64,000 nucleotides of DNA from Terrirubrum flagellatum (GTDB taxonomy: Bacteria > Pseudomonadota > Alphaproteobacteria > Rhizobiales > Beijerinckiaceae). The position numbers and the translations under genes were made by a program. This document shows positions 8,096 through 18,668 of this stretch, in pieces; the first letter of the stretch is position 1; the number at the start of each line of letters is the position of its first letter. The notes beneath the pieces are model-generated. The model was not told the origin of the DNA. It did no database searches and worked only from the letters and a program-made list of their open reading frames with translations. The stretch is taken from positions 3,286,001-3,350,000 of the forward strand of contig NZ_CP091851.1 in the NCBI RefSeq assembly GCF_022059845.1. The letters are read 5' to 3'.

Positions 8096-10984
8096 TCAGC
8101 GTTTGGCCGGCGCAACCTCTGCGAGGCGACGCACATCAGCCGCCGCCGCTTCACGCGCCTTGACGTCGATCCCCGCGGGACCTTTGGCCTTGGCGTAAGC
8201 GATGATCGCCTGACGGCTCGTCTCGTCGCAGCCTTCCGACCCCATGCCCGCAACGCCAGCGCGACGCGCCTCGTCAGCGACCGCGTCGCAGGCGGCGGGC
8301 GCCATGATCAGTTGCTGCGTGATGCCGCCCAGCGTCAGCGGATCCTGCAATCTCGAATCATCTCGCACGGCCGCGAGAAAAGCGCGCGCAAAGGCCGCCA
8401 TCTTGCGATCGGTGAAAATCTGGCCGAGCGTGAAGATGTATTCGAAGTCAGCCTTCTCGGCGCCTTGCGGCTTGCTGATCATCACATCGAGCCCGTAGCG
8501 CACGATTTCCTCGGGCGAGACGACCGCGCGCACATCCTGGGCGCGATGATAGCTGCGCAGCAGCAGCCAGCGCGCAGGAAGATCGCCATAGCGCGCCATC
8601 GTGTTCAGCATGCGCACCGCGTCCTGCCGCTCGCGCCCCGCCTTCTGCGCGACTTTCTCAGCCGTCGAGAAGGCGCGATCGCGCGCGGCGTCGAGCGTCG
8701 CTTTCGACAGCGAATCCGTATCAGACGATGGCCGCGTTTGCGTGTCAGGCTGCGCAGACAAGGCCGTCGCCGCAGGCTTTGCACCGGGCAACGATGCGAG
8801 CAGCGTCTCCTCGTTGAGCACGCCCTTCGCCTCGACATAATCAGGCAGCGAGCGCCGCATTTCCGGGCCGAAGAACCCGTCGGGCTGGCCCGTGAAAACA
8901 CCCGCCTGCTTCAACTCCCGCTCGATCTCGAGTTTGACATTCGCCGGGAGGGCGCGCCCGAGCGCAACGATCTTCTCATCGCCCAGTCCGCCCGGCGACA
9001 TGCGGAACGCGTCAAGCACAGCGAGAGCGACCGCCTTGGCGCCGGCCTCCCGGAGACGGCTTCCGGAGAACAGCGAGCCAAGCTGCGCCGACTGGATCGC
9101 GTCGCCGCCGAAACCGCGCGGCAGGCCGCGGTCGCCAAAGCGGCTCCCCAGCCCTTCAAGATAAAGCGAGACCGGTAAGGTCACGCCTTCCTGCAACGTC
9201 ATCAACTTGTCGAAGAAGTCGAACGTGAAGGCGCCGCCGAGCGATTCCATCGCCTCGATCGAGCCGCGCCGCGCCGCCTCCCGCCACCAGCGCAGGCGCT
9301 CGCGGCTATTCTTCTCAACGCCCAATCCATCATCATAGGCTTTCGCGGCGAGATTCATCGCTTCGATATCGCCAAGCGTCGCAGCCTTCACGAATGACGC
9401 GGTGGCGAGGCGATCATCCTGCGCATAAAGAATGCCGCTGCGCAGAAGCTTGCCCGCGAGCAGATAGGCGGCCGGATGATTCTGCTTGATCCCCTCGTCC
9501 ACCAAAGCCTTGATCGCATCATTCGAGAGGCCATTGGCGCGCCGCGTCGGCTGCGAACCTGAATCGAGGCCGACGATCTGAAGCGCGGCGTAAAGCGTCT
9601 TCGCGTCGAGATCGCCGGCATCGGACAATTTGCGAAGCGCTTCGACAAGCTTTTCGCTGTCACGGTACGGCTTGCCAAATTTTTGCGCGAGGCGGCCAAG
9701 GAGAAACGTCGCGTTGCGCTCGCCGAGCTCGATCGATGCTTCGAGACTGCGGAGCAGCGCGGCGTCATTCTGCGGCCTGAGATCCGTGCGCAGAATCAAG
9801 TCCGCCATCAGAGCCGAGCGCTCGCTTGACGGCAGGCCAGCGCTGAGAACCTCCATGGCCTGATGAGGCCGTCGACCCAGAGTCGTATCGCTGAGGAGAA
9901 TGCGCGCGAGCAAGGGCGTGCGCGCCGGAATGTAGCGCGTGTCGTCGCTCTTCACCAAATCGTAGGCGCGCTTGATATCCTGAGCGCCGCCCTCGCCCGT
10001 CATCAGCATGCCGGCCAACATCACCTTGAGCGTCGCGGCGTGGCCAAAACCATTCCTGATGAAAATCTCGATCAGCCGCCGCGCTTCGGCGGCGTCCTTT
10101 TGCGTCCCGCGCCCTTCACGCAGCGCCTGAAGATAAGGCATCAGATTGCGCGCATCCTGCGCTTCGACGGCGGCTTTGATTTCAGCGAAAGCGGCGGCGC
10201 GCTCGTCGTCCGTAAATCCCTCTTCTGAAAGCGCGATGCTTGACGCCAGACTTGCGATCCAGTCCCGGAATTTCGCATCGTCGTTGTCGTCCGCCAGAGG
10301 CGCTGCGCCGCGCCCACCCCATTTGCGCGCCAGCGCCACGGCTTCGCGAGGCGCGTAATCGACGATCGAAATCTCGGCCGGCCGCGGCCGCTTTGAAAGC
10401 TCGGCCACCAATTGCAGGACGGCCGCAAGATGGCCTGAGTCAGCCGCGGCGCGAAGATAGCGACCCGCCTGCGCCCGCAAAGATGGATCGGCGTCCGGCT
10501 CGATCAGCCGATAGAGGGTCATATATGCAGCGAGATATTGCGCATCGGCGACGCCGGCGTCAGCGAACTGGCGAATGGCGGGGATCACGAGCCGCCGCGA
10601 GTCGTCACTGAGAAAAAGCGATACGCGGGCAAGTTCGTAGCGGAGCCTCGCATTATCAGGCTCCGCAGCGACTGCGGCCGCACAGGATGACCATAACGCC
10701 TGCAGGCCACCGTTCGCGCGAACGTCCGACAAGAAATGAAATGAGTTGACCGGCTTCTCCTTGGCGCCGGGATAGGCCGGCGGAGACGCGCCCTTGTCGC
10801 AGGCTTCGATAGCGGCGCGCGCTTCCGCGGCGCGCTTTTCGGCGTCGGCGCGATCGGCGTCAGTTGCTGGTTTCTGCGACTGGATCGTTTCCTGAGCCGC
10901 GCCCGAATCCGAGGGCGGCGTTTGCGCAACGGCTGCGGTGGCCGCGAGACAGGAGACAGCGACAAGCAACGCCATGCGCGACAT
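8096..10984 (-). CDS. large secreted Sel1-repeat (TPR-like) protein
   Basis: 962 residues from an ATG at 10984 that has a GGAGG Shine-Dalgarno and opens a signal peptide (MALLVAVSCLAATAAVAQ); the frame extends further upstream without support. The body is alpha-helical with many Sel1-like A-x-x-x-L-G/A repeats, for example ALEASIELGERNATFLLGRLA, LGDIEAMNLAAKAYDDGLGVEK and GSIEAMESLGGAF. It also has an N-terminal AEKRAAEARAAIEACDKG segment. A peptidoglycan-binding-like stretch lies around VFTGQPDGFFGPEMRRSLPDY. A periplasmic scaffold role is likely, but no specific function is recognised. It stands alone on the minus strand. Confidence 0.75.
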   Translation of the reverse strand: MSRMALLVAVSCLAATAAVAQTPPSDSGAAQETIQSQKPATDADRADAEKRAAEARAAIEACDKGASPPAYPGAKEKPVNSFHFLSDVRANGGLQALWSSCAAAVAAEPDNARLRYELARVSLFLSDDSRRLVIPAIRQFADAGVADAQYLAAYMTLYRLIEPDADPSLRAQAGRYLRAAADSGHLAAVLQLVAELSKRPRPAEISIVDYAPREAVALARKWGGRGAAPLADDNDDAKFRDWIASLASSIALSEEGFTDDERAAAFAEIKAAVEAQDARNLMPYLQALREGRGTQKDAAEARRLIEIFIRNGFGHAATLKVMLAGMLMTGEGGAQDIKRAYDLVKSDDTRYIPARTPLLARILLSDTTLGRRPHQAMEVLSAGLPSSERSALMADLILRTDLRPQNDAALLRSLEASIELGERNATFLLGRLAQKFGKPYRDSEKLVEALRKLSDAGDLDAKTLYAALQIVGLDSGSQPTRRANGLSNDAIKALVDEGIKQNHPAAYLLAGKLLRSGILYAQDDRLATASFVKAATLGDIEAMNLAAKAYDDGLGVEKNSRERLRWWREAARRGSIEAMESLGGAFTFDFFDKLMTLQEGVTLPVSLYLEGLGSRFGDRGLPRGFGGDAIQSAQLGSLFSGSRLREAGAKAVALAVLDAFRMSPGGLGDEKIVALGRALPANVKLEIERELKQAGVFTGQPDGFFGPEMRRSLPDYVEAKGVLNEETLLASLPGAKPAATALSAQPDTQTRPSSDTDSLSKATLDAARDRAFSTAEKVAQKAGRERQDAVRMLNTMARYGDLPARWLLLRSYHRAQDVRAVVSPEEIVRYGLDVMISKPQGAEKADFEYIFTLGQIFTDRKMAAFARAFLAAVRDDSRLQDPLTLGGITQQLIMAPAACDAVADEARRAGVAGMGSEGCDETSRQAIIAYAKAKGPAGIDVKAREAAAADVRRLAEVAPAKR

Positions 10985-11233
10985 GGAAAGCCTCCGTATG
11001 TGAGGCCATGAGTATTCCTGCAATGCTTCGCCGCTCGTGCGCTGGCGCACAAACACGGGCGCCATCGCGATGCATGATTGAAGCTGGCGCTCTACGTTTA
11101 TTATCGCTTCACCCGTCGCGCGATAATTCAACAGCCAAGCGACGCGTGATCATTGATCATATTTTCCGCAAGTGCGTAGGCGGCCGCATCGTCGCGTCAC
11201 GCAGTCAGAGAATTCCAGCCTGAAGCGTCTCTC

Positions 11234-11992
11234 TTACACCCATCCGCCATCGACGACGTAATGCTGCGCCGTACAGGCGGACGCTTCTTCTGAAGCGAGA
11301 AATACGGTGAATTTCGCCAGCTCGTCCGGCATCAATTTGCGCTTGAGGCATTGCCGCCGCATCAACTCCGCCTCGCTCTCGGGCGTGAGCCATTTCTCGA
11401 TCTGGCGTTCGGTCATGATCCAGCCCGGCGCAATCGCATTCACGCGAATATTGTCCGGGCCATAGTCGCGCGCGAGCGAGCGCGTGAGCCCAATTACGCC
11501 TGACTTGCTCGCGGTGTAGGCGGCCATGCCGCCCTGCCCCGCCATCCAGGACGTCGAGCCGAAATTGATGATCACGCCTGACTTCGCCGCCTGCATGTCG
11601 GGCAGCACGGCTTGCGCCGCGAAGAACTGGTGCTTGAGATTCACCGCGATGCGATCGTCCCAATATTCTGATGTGACAACGGGCGTCGCGTGGCGCTCGT
11701 CATGCGCCGCATTGTTGACGAGAATCTGAATCGGACCCAGCCGTTCGCGCGTCTTCGCGACCGCGGATTTCAGAGCGGCGATGTCGGTGAGATCGACGCG
11801 CTCGAAATGCGCCTTGAGGCCCTCGTTGCCGAGCGCCTGCGCGAGTCTGCGCCCTTCCTCCTCCTTGATGTCGAAGAAGGCGACCACGCTGTTCTGATGC
11901 GCAAAGCGCCGGACGATCGCCTCGCCGATTCCTGACGCTCCTCCGGTCACGAGCACGACCTTGCCCGCGAGATCGGGATAAACGGCCGCCAT
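11234..11992 (-). CDS. SDR-family oxidoreductase
   Basis: A 252-residue classical short-chain dehydrogenase. Cofactor motif TGGASGIG, structural NNAAH (the usual NNAG with a changed last position), catalytic Ser in FGSTSW and the Y-x-x-x-K pair in AYTASKSG. The ATG at 11992 has a GAGGAAGAG Shine-Dalgarno and gives the normal N-terminus DLAGKVVLVTGG. It diverges from the Thu-like sugar operon with 167 bp between the starts, so a sugar or polyol substrate is possible. The sequence does not show the substrate. Confidence 0.85.
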   Translation of the reverse strand: MAAVYPDLAGKVVLVTGGASGIGEAIVRRFAHQNSVVAFFDIKEEEGRRLAQALGNEGLKAHFERVDLTDIAALKSAVAKTRERLGPIQILVNNAAHDERHATPVVTSEYWDDRIAVNLKHQFFAAQAVLPDMQAAKSGVIINFGSTSWMAGQGGMAAYTASKSGVIGLTRSLARDYGPDNIRVNAIAPGWIMTERQIEKWLTPESEAELMRRQCLKRKLMPDELAKFTVFLASEEASACTAQHYVVDGGWV

Positions 11993-12159
11993 CTCTTCCT
12001 CCCTGTCCTGTTGGCGCGCCCGAGCTTTTCTTTGGGGGCGGCGCGGCACCTTACGCCCTCAAGATGTGATGCGTATAGATCAAAAAATGAGTTGCGCCCC
12101 TCAAAAAAGCGCCGCATGCTCCAGGGCAACCCGGACCAAGACCGGGATGGGAGGATTTC

Positions 12160-13419
12160 ATGGGATTTTTGAAACGATTGGCGCTCGCCGCCGCGGGCGT
12201 CGCCCTGGCCGCCGGCGCGGCCGCCGCGCAGACCACCGTCAAATGGCTCCATCTCGAGGTCAATCCGGGCCAGGTGAAGATCTGGGAGGAGGTCGCGCGC
12301 GCCTTTGAGGCGCAGCATCCCGGCGTGAAGGTCGAGATGCAGTTCCTGGAGAACGAGGCCTACAAGGCGAAGCTGCCGACGATCCTGCAATCGAAGGACA
12401 GGCCGCACGTCATCTATAGCTGGGCCGGCGGCGTGCTGAAGGCGCAGATCGACGCCGGCGTGCTCGACGACATCACGGCGTCCGTCGCGGGCTACAAGGA
12501 CAATCTCGCGGCCAGCGCAGTCGCCGCCTTCACCGACAATGGCAAGATCTACGGATTGCCGCATGCGGTGTCGCAAGTCGGCTTCATGTACAACAAGGAG
12601 CTGTTCGCGAAGGCCGGCGTCGACGCGACAAAGATCAAGACGTGGGACGATCTGCTTGCGGCGGTGAAACAGTTGAAGGCCGCCGGCGTGACGCCGATCG
12701 TTGTTGGCGGCGGCGACAAATGGCCGCTGCATTTCTACTGGACGCATCTTGCCGTGCGGCTCGGCGGCAAGGCCGGATTCGAAGCGGCGCTCAAGGGCGA
12801 AAATGGCGGCTTCGAGGGCGACGTCTTCCAGAAATCAGGCGAGCTGTTCAAGCAGCTCGTCGATCTCCAGCCGTTCCAGAACGGATTCCTCGGTTTCAAG
12901 AATCCGCAGGCTGTCGGCTATTTCGGCGACGGCAAGGCGGCGATGATCCTCGCCATCTCCTCCTTCTACGCGACGCAGCGCTCGCTCGCCGCCGACAAGC
13001 AGGGCGTCAGCGACGAGAAGCTCGGCTGGTTCGATTTCCCCGTGCCTCCCGGCGCGAAGGGCGAGCCGACCGATACGCTTGGCGGCATCACCGGCTGGCT
13101 TGTCACCAAGGGTTCGCCGAAGGAAGCGGTCGAGTTCGTGAAGTTCTTCATCTCGAAGGATGTGCAGACCAGGCTCGCGCAGAACAATTATCTCATTCCG
13201 ACCTTCAAGGGCGCCGAGGCCGGGCTTGTTTCACCGTTCCTGCGCAACATCGCGGAGAATATCGCGCGCTCGAAATATCATCAGAACTTTTATGATCAGG
13301 CGCTTGGACCTTCTGTCGGCCGCGTGGTGAATGATGCGACCGCAGAAATCGCCGGCGGCACCATGACGCCGAAGGACGCCGCCAAGGCGATCCAGGCCGC
13401 GTTCAAGCAGGGCAACTGA
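12160..13419 (+). CDS. sugar ABC transporter substrate-binding protein (ThuE/MalE class)
   Basis: A 419-residue extracellular solute-binding protein family 1 member with a signal peptide (LKRLALAAAGVALAAGAAAAQ) and mature start TTVKWLHLEVNPGQ. The segments VWEEVARAFEAQHPGVKVEMQ and GLPHAVSQVGFMYNKELF are typical. An ATG with GGGAGG upstream starts the gene. It is the first of six plus-strand genes packed with overlaps: binding protein, two permeases, Gfo/Idh dehydrogenase, ThuA and LacI. This order resembles the Sinorhizobium trehalose-type thu operon, so a disaccharide or glycoside is the likely ligand. There is no ATPase gene in the operon. Confidence 0.87.
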   Translation: MGFLKRLALAAAGVALAAGAAAAQTTVKWLHLEVNPGQVKIWEEVARAFEAQHPGVKVEMQFLENEAYKAKLPTILQSKDRPHVIYSWAGGVLKAQIDAGVLDDITASVAGYKDNLAASAVAAFTDNGKIYGLPHAVSQVGFMYNKELFAKAGVDATKIKTWDDLLAAVKQLKAAGVTPIVVGGGDKWPLHFYWTHLAVRLGGKAGFEAALKGENGGFEGDVFQKSGELFKQLVDLQPFQNGFLGFKNPQAVGYFGDGKAAMILAISSFYATQRSLAADKQGVSDEKLGWFDFPVPPGAKGEPTDTLGGITGWLVTKGSPKEAVEFVKFFISKDVQTRLAQNNYLIPTFKGAEAGLVSPFLRNIAENIARSKYHQNFYDQALGPSVGRVVNDATAEIAGGTMTPKDAAKAIQAAFKQGN

Positions 13420-14390
13420 TGTCGGTTCAGCGCGACGCGGTCATCGCGTCCAACTTTTCTCCGCCGCCAAGCGCGGCGGAGACATCATCGGAAAAGAAAT
13501 TCGCGTCCTCCTTCGCGCGTCACTCCCTGCGCGACGGGAAGCTTGCGGCGCTGCTGCTCTTTCTGCCGCCGGCGCTTTTGCTGTTCACAATCTTCGTGGT
13601 GCTGCCGATCGGCGAAGCCGCGTGGTATTCCGGTTTCAACTGGAACGGCTTTGGCCGCCCAACCAACTGGATCGGCCTCGACAATTATCGCTTCGTGTTC
13701 GATTCGCGCGCCTTCGGCCTCGCCTTTCGCAACAATATCCTGATTATCATCGTCTCGCTTCTCGTGCAGCTGCCGCTGGCGCTGACGCTCGCCCTGATGC
13801 TGGCGGACAAATTCCGCGGCGCTGTCGCGCTGCGCATGCTGTTCTTTCTTCCCTATGTGCTCGCCGAGATCGCGACCGGCCTGATCTTCAGCTTCGTCTA
13901 TGACGGCGACTATGGCCTGCTCGCCACGGTCTATCGCTGGTTCGGCGCGGAAGCCCCTCACCTGCTCGCAAGCCCGCAGACATCGATGTTCGCGATCCTC
14001 ATCGTGATCGTGTGGAAATATTTCGGCTTCCACATGATGCTGTTCATCGCGGCGTTGCAGGGCATGGATCGCAACCTGATCGAGGCCGCCTATATCGACG
14101 GCGCGACCCGCACGCAGTCGCTGCGTTACGTGGTCATTCCCCTGCTCTATCCCACGATCCGGCTGTCCGTCTTCTTCGCGGTCGTCGGCTCGTTCCAGCT
14201 CTTCGATCTCGTGATGCCGCTGACGCGCGGCGGCCCCGCGGATTCGTCGAACACGATGGTGAGCTTCCTCTATAATTTCGGCGTGACGCGCATGCGCGTC
14301 GGCTTCGGCAGCGCCGTCGGCGTGATCCTGTTCGTCATCTGCGTCACCTTCGCGATCACCTACAAACGCTGGTTCATGCGCGATGAATAA
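13419..14390 (+). CDS. sugar ABC transporter permease (MalF/ThuF class)
   Basis: A 323-residue inner-membrane permease whose ATG overlaps the stop of the binding protein by one base. A polar N-terminus of about 40 residues precedes the first helix (LAALLLFLPPALLLFTIFVVLPIGEAAW). The cytoplasmic EAA loop EAAYIDGATRTQSLRYVVIPLL, which contacts the ATPase, is intact. The partner permease starts 8 bases before its stop. Because the EAA loop is present, a working ATPase must come from elsewhere in the genome. Confidence 0.87.
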   Translation: MSVQRDAVIASNFSPPPSAAETSSEKKFASSFARHSLRDGKLAALLLFLPPALLLFTIFVVLPIGEAAWYSGFNWNGFGRPTNWIGLDNYRFVFDSRAFGLAFRNNILIIIVSLLVQLPLALTLALMLADKFRGAVALRMLFFLPYVLAEIATGLIFSFVYDGDYGLLATVYRWFGAEAPHLLASPQTSMFAILIVIVWKYFGFHMMLFIAALQGMDRNLIEAAYIDGATRTQSLRYVVIPLLYPTIRLSVFFAVVGSFQLFDLVMPLTRGGPADSSNTMVSFLYNFGVTRMRVGFGSAVGVILFVICVTFAITYKRWFMRDE

Positions 14391-15231
14391 TTCCGCCGTC
14401 GCCTCACGCGGGTTTGATCCCGCAATCCTCTACAAGGCACTGTTCCTGACGATCGTCGCGCTGTTCGTCGCGACGCCGCTCATCGCGACTGTGCTCGGCG
14501 GATTCAAATCGCTCGGCGAACTGCGCACCAATCCGTTCGGACTGCCGAAAGTCTGGGAATGGCGGAACTACGCCGACATCCTGTTCTCCTGGCGCTATTG
14601 GGAGCTTCTGCGCAATTCTCTGATCATTTCCACGCTTTCGGTCGCGCTGACGCTGATCACGGCGTCGATGGCGGCGTTCGCCTTTGCCCATATCCGCTTC
14701 TTCGGCAGCTCCATGCTTTTGAACTATCTCACCATGGGGCTTCTGTTTCCCGCAGCGACCGCAATTCTTCCGCTCTTCATCCGGGTGCGCGATCTTGGCC
14801 TGCTCGACAGCTATTTCGGCGTCGTGCTGCCGCAGGTCGCCTTCAGCCTCGCCATGAGCATCCTGCTGCTCCGGCGCTTCTTCAAGGATCTCCCTTATGA
14901 ACTGCTTGAAGCGGCGCTTGTCGATGGCTGCAGCTACATCGCCTATTTCCGCCATGTGACGCTGCCGCTGTCGCGGCCCATTCTCGCCACCGTCGGCACG
15001 ATCGCCTTCGTCCATAGCTGGAACGCCTATCTCGTGCCGCTCGTCATGCTGAACACCGACGCGCTCTATCCCTGGCCGCTCGGCATCATGGTGTATCAGG
15101 GCGAATATTCGTCGGAGTGGAGTCTGATCCTCGCCTTCATCACGCTGACGATCCTGCCCACCGTCCTGCTGTTCCTCCTCGCGCAAAAGCACATCGTCGC
15201 CGGGTTGACCGCCGGCGCAGTGAAAGGCTGA
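14383..15231 (+). CDS. sugar ABC transporter permease (MalG/ThuG class)
   Basis: A 282-residue MalG-type permease with helix 1 in LFLTIVALFVATPLIATVLGGF. The EAA loop is EAALVDGCSYIAYFRHVTLPL, and the C-terminal helix ends LAQKHIVAGLTAGAVKG, the usual MalG ending. Its ATG lies inside the last codons of the MalF-type gene, so the two permeases are made together. After a 34-bp gap comes the dehydrogenase gene rather than the MsmX/UgpC-type ATPase often found here. Confidence 0.87.
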   Translation: MNNSAVASRGFDPAILYKALFLTIVALFVATPLIATVLGGFKSLGELRTNPFGLPKVWEWRNYADILFSWRYWELLRNSLIISTLSVALTLITASMAAFAFAHIRFFGSSMLLNYLTMGLLFPAATAILPLFIRVRDLGLLDSYFGVVLPQVAFSLAMSILLLRRFFKDLPYELLEAALVDGCSYIAYFRHVTLPLSRPILATVGTIAFVHSWNAYLVPLVMLNTDALYPWPLGIMVYQGEYSSEWSLILAFITLTILPTVLLFLLAQKHIVAGLTAGAVKG

Positions 15232-15265
15232 CCGCGTTCATTCCAGACATTCCACGGAGCTGTTC

Positions 15266-16363
15266 ATGAGAAAAGTCGGCATCGGAGTCATTGGCTGCGG
15301 CAATATCAGCACGAAATATCTGACCGCGATGAAGCAGTTCGCGAACATCGAGCTGCGCGCCGTCGCGGACATGCGCAGCGCCGCGGCGGAAGCGCGCGGC
15401 GCCGAGTTCGGCGTGCCGGGATTGCGCGTCGACCAGTTGCTCAAGCGCGACGATATCGAGATCGTCGTGAACCTCACCGTGCCGCTCGCGCACACGGATG
15501 TCAGCCTCGCGGTGCTGCGCGCTGGCAAGCACGTCCACTCGGAGAAACCGCTCGGCGTGAATGTCGCGGAAGCGCGCAAGGTGATGGATCTCGCAGCCGA
15601 AAAGAATCTGCGCGTTGGCTGCGCGCCCGACACATTCCTTGGCGGCGGTCATCAGACCGCGCGCAAACTGATCGATGACGGCGCGATCGGCCAGCCGGTC
15701 GCCGGCAGCGCCTTCTTCATGTGCCCCGGCCATGAACGCTGGCATCCAGCGCCGGGCTTCTATTATCTGCGCGGCGGCGGCCCCATGCTCGACATGGGTC
15801 CCTATTACATCACGGACCTCGTCCAGCTTCTTGGGCCCATCGCGAGCGTGATGGGCTCGACCGCGAAGCCGCGCCTCGAACGGCTCGTCACCAGCGAGCC
15901 GATGAATGGAACGCTCATCCCGGTCGAAGTCGCGACACATGTCGCGGGAACGCTCGAATTCGTCAGCGGCGCCGTCGTCTCGATCGCGATGAGCTTCGAC
16001 GTGCCGAAGCACAAGCACACGCCGATCGAGATCTACGGCACCAAGGGCAGCATTCTCGTGCCTGATCCCAACCGCTTCGGCGGCGAGGTGATGGTGGCGA
16101 AGACCGGCGGCGAATGGGAGGCGCAGCCTCTCACCCACGGCAACGCCGAGGGCGAGTTCCGCTCGATTGGCGTAGCCGACATGGCCGCCGCGATCGTCGC
16201 CAACCGGCCGCATCGCGCCAGCGGCGCGCTTGCGCTGCATGCGCTCGAGGCCATGGAGGCGTTCCAGACTTCATCCGACGAAGGACGGCGCGTGAAGCTC
16301 GAAACCACCGTCGAACGGCCCGCAATGATGACGCCGGGCTTGCCAACCGGCCAGATCGATTGA
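15266..16363 (+). CDS. Gfo/Idh/MocA-family oxidoreductase (ThuB-like)
   Basis: A 365-residue enzyme with a Rossmann N-terminus (VGIGVIGCGNISTKYL), the EKP motif (HSEKPLGVN) and a C-terminal alpha/beta substrate domain. In Sinorhizobium the family member ThuB, next to ThuA, oxidises disaccharides at C3 to 3-keto sugars. Here it is followed 11 bp later by a ThuA gene, which supports the same type of chemistry. An ATG with GGAG upstream starts the gene. The precise sugar is unknown. Confidence 0.85.
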   Translation: MRKVGIGVIGCGNISTKYLTAMKQFANIELRAVADMRSAAAEARGAEFGVPGLRVDQLLKRDDIEIVVNLTVPLAHTDVSLAVLRAGKHVHSEKPLGVNVAEARKVMDLAAEKNLRVGCAPDTFLGGGHQTARKLIDDGAIGQPVAGSAFFMCPGHERWHPAPGFYYLRGGGPMLDMGPYYITDLVQLLGPIASVMGSTAKPRLERLVTSEPMNGTLIPVEVATHVAGTLEFVSGAVVSIAMSFDVPKHKHTPIEIYGTKGSILVPDPNRFGGEVMVAKTGGEWEAQPLTHGNAEGEFRSIGVADMAAAIVANRPHRASGALALHALEAMEAFQTSSDEGRRVKLETTVERPAMMTPGLPTGQID

Positions 16364-16374
16364 AAGGACAGTTC

Positions 16375-17015
<641 letters not shown>

Positions 17016-17016
<1 letters not shown>

Positions 17017-18065
17017 TGGCGATGAGCGACATCCAGCAAATTGGCCGTGCGACGCTGGAAGACGTCGCGCGCGCCGCTGGCGTGTCGCTCGCCACAGTAG
17101 ACCGCGTCGTCAATCGGCGCGATGGCGTGCGCGAGAAGACGATCGCGCGCGTCGAGGCGGCCGTCGCCAAGCTCGGCTATCGCGCCGATCCCGCCGCGGC
17201 GCGGCTCGCGCGCAACCAGAGTTTCCGTTTCGCCTTCATTCTTCCGACCGGCGCGAACAGCTTCATGACGCTGCTCGCCGATCAGGTCACGCGCACAGCC
17301 GACTGGCTCGCTGCGCAGCGCGGTTTCATCGACGTGATCCATGTCGACGTGTTCGACGCCGACGCGCTCGCGGCCGAGCTGGAAATGCTGCCGCAGGTCT
17401 ATCACGGCGTCGCGACGATCGCGCTCGATCATCCGCGCGTGCGCGCAGCGATCGACGATCTGGCGTCGCGCGGCGTCGCGGTCGTCACTCTGGTTTCCGA
17501 CGCGCCGACGTCGCGCCGCATCCACTATGTCGGCATCGACAATCCCGCGGCCGGCCGCACGGCGGCGACCCTCATGGGGCGCTTTCTCGGCGGCCGGAAG
17601 GGATCGGTCGGCGTGATCGCCGGCTCGCTCTCGCTGCGCGACCATGCCGAGCGTCAGTTCGGATTTCGCCAGGTGCTGTCAGGCGAATATCCCGCGCTCG
17701 CAGCGCTCCCCGCGCTGGAAGGACGCGACGACAGCGAACGCACGCGCGAGCTGACCTTGCGCCTGCTGTCGGAACACCCTGACCTGATCGGCCTCTACAA
17801 TGTCGGCGCCGGCAACCGCGGCGTCGCCGCGGCGCTGAAAGAATCCGGCCGCGCGCGCGACATCGTCTGGATCGGCCACGAACTCACCGAGCACACCAGG
17901 CGCTTCCTGCTGCATGGCGTGCTCGACGCCGTGATCAGTCAGGATGCGGGGCACGAGGCGCGCTCGGCCGCGCGCGTGCTGCTCGCGCATTGCTGGGGCG
18001 AGCCTGTGATGGCCGATCAGGAGCGGATCAGGATCGATATTTTTCTGCGCGACAATCTGCCTTGA
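17016..18065 (+). CDS. LacI-family transcriptional regulator
   Basis: 349 residues with an N-terminal LacI helix-turn-helix (TLEDVARAAGVSLATVDRVVNRRDGV) and hinge (YRADPAAARLARNQ). A periplasmic-binding-protein-like effector domain follows, including VYHGVATIALDHP and GLYNVGAGNRG. It is the last gene of the Thu-like operon, overlapping thuA by one base, so the repressor is made from the transcript it probably controls. Its operator should lie in 11993-12159, but I could not pick a convincing palindrome there. It converges on phnN with 12 bp between the stops. Confidence 0.88.
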
Positions 18066-18077
18066 GATCGCGCGTAA

Positions 18078-18668
18078 TCAGCTTGTCGCGAGAGCTTCAG
18101 CCCGCGCGCGCAATGCGCTCACGAACATATCGCAGGCGTCTTCCGGAAGACCGGCATTCTGGATCACCACATCTGCGTTGACATCGGTCGCGACACTTCT
18201 AGTCAGCCGCTTGCCGAGATCGCCGTCGCTGGCGCGCACGCGCCCTGCGAGCCGCGCGGCGAGAATATCAGGCGGCGCCGTGATTTCCGCGACAAGCACA
18301 TGCGCGTAACGCGCGCGGGCGGCGGGGATGACGGCGCGCGAGAGATTGCAGATCACGATTCGGCCCGCGCCAATCGCGTCATCGATCGCAATGGGCAGGC
18401 CGTAGTGATGGCCATGCGCCTCCCAGCCCAGCGCGACGCCATTGTTGGATTTCAGCGCGTGATAATCGGCCGCGCTGACGAAGACATTGTCCTCGTGTTC
18501 GCTCGACGGACGCGTCACCAGGCGTTTCGGAAAAACATAACGCTCGTCGCCGACGAGCGCCGCCTCTGCGGCGCGGATCACCGTATCCTTGCCGGCGCCG
18601 CTCGGGCCGACGACCGCGACGAAGAGGCCCCGCCCGATCGGCCGATGATCCGGCGAGGCGCCGCTCAT
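18078..18668 (-). CDS. phnN: ribose 1,5-bisphosphate phosphokinase PhnN
   Basis: A 196-residue guanylate-kinase-like enzyme with Walker A GPSGAGKDT and the family segment FPKRLVTRPSSEHEDN. PhnN phosphorylates ribose 1,5-bisphosphate to PRPP, the last step of C-P lyase phosphonate degradation. Its ATG overlaps the phnM1 stop by four bases, so the two are translationally coupled. It is the last gene of the left arm of the phosphonate island. Length is normal. Confidence 0.9.
   Translation of the reverse strand: MSGASPDHRPIGRGLFVAVVGPSGAGKDTVIRAAEAALVGDERYVFPKRLVTRPSSEHEDNVFVSAADYHALKSNNGVALGWEAHGHHYGLPIAIDDAIGAGRIVICNLSRAVIPAARARYAHVLVAEITAPPDILAARLAGRVRASDGDLGKRLTRSVATDVNADVVIQNAGLPEDACDMFVSALRARAEALATS

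Noticed and set aside
11993-12159. Operator of the Thu-cluster LacI regulator
   Set aside because: No convincing LacI-type palindrome was found by eye, so none is annotated.
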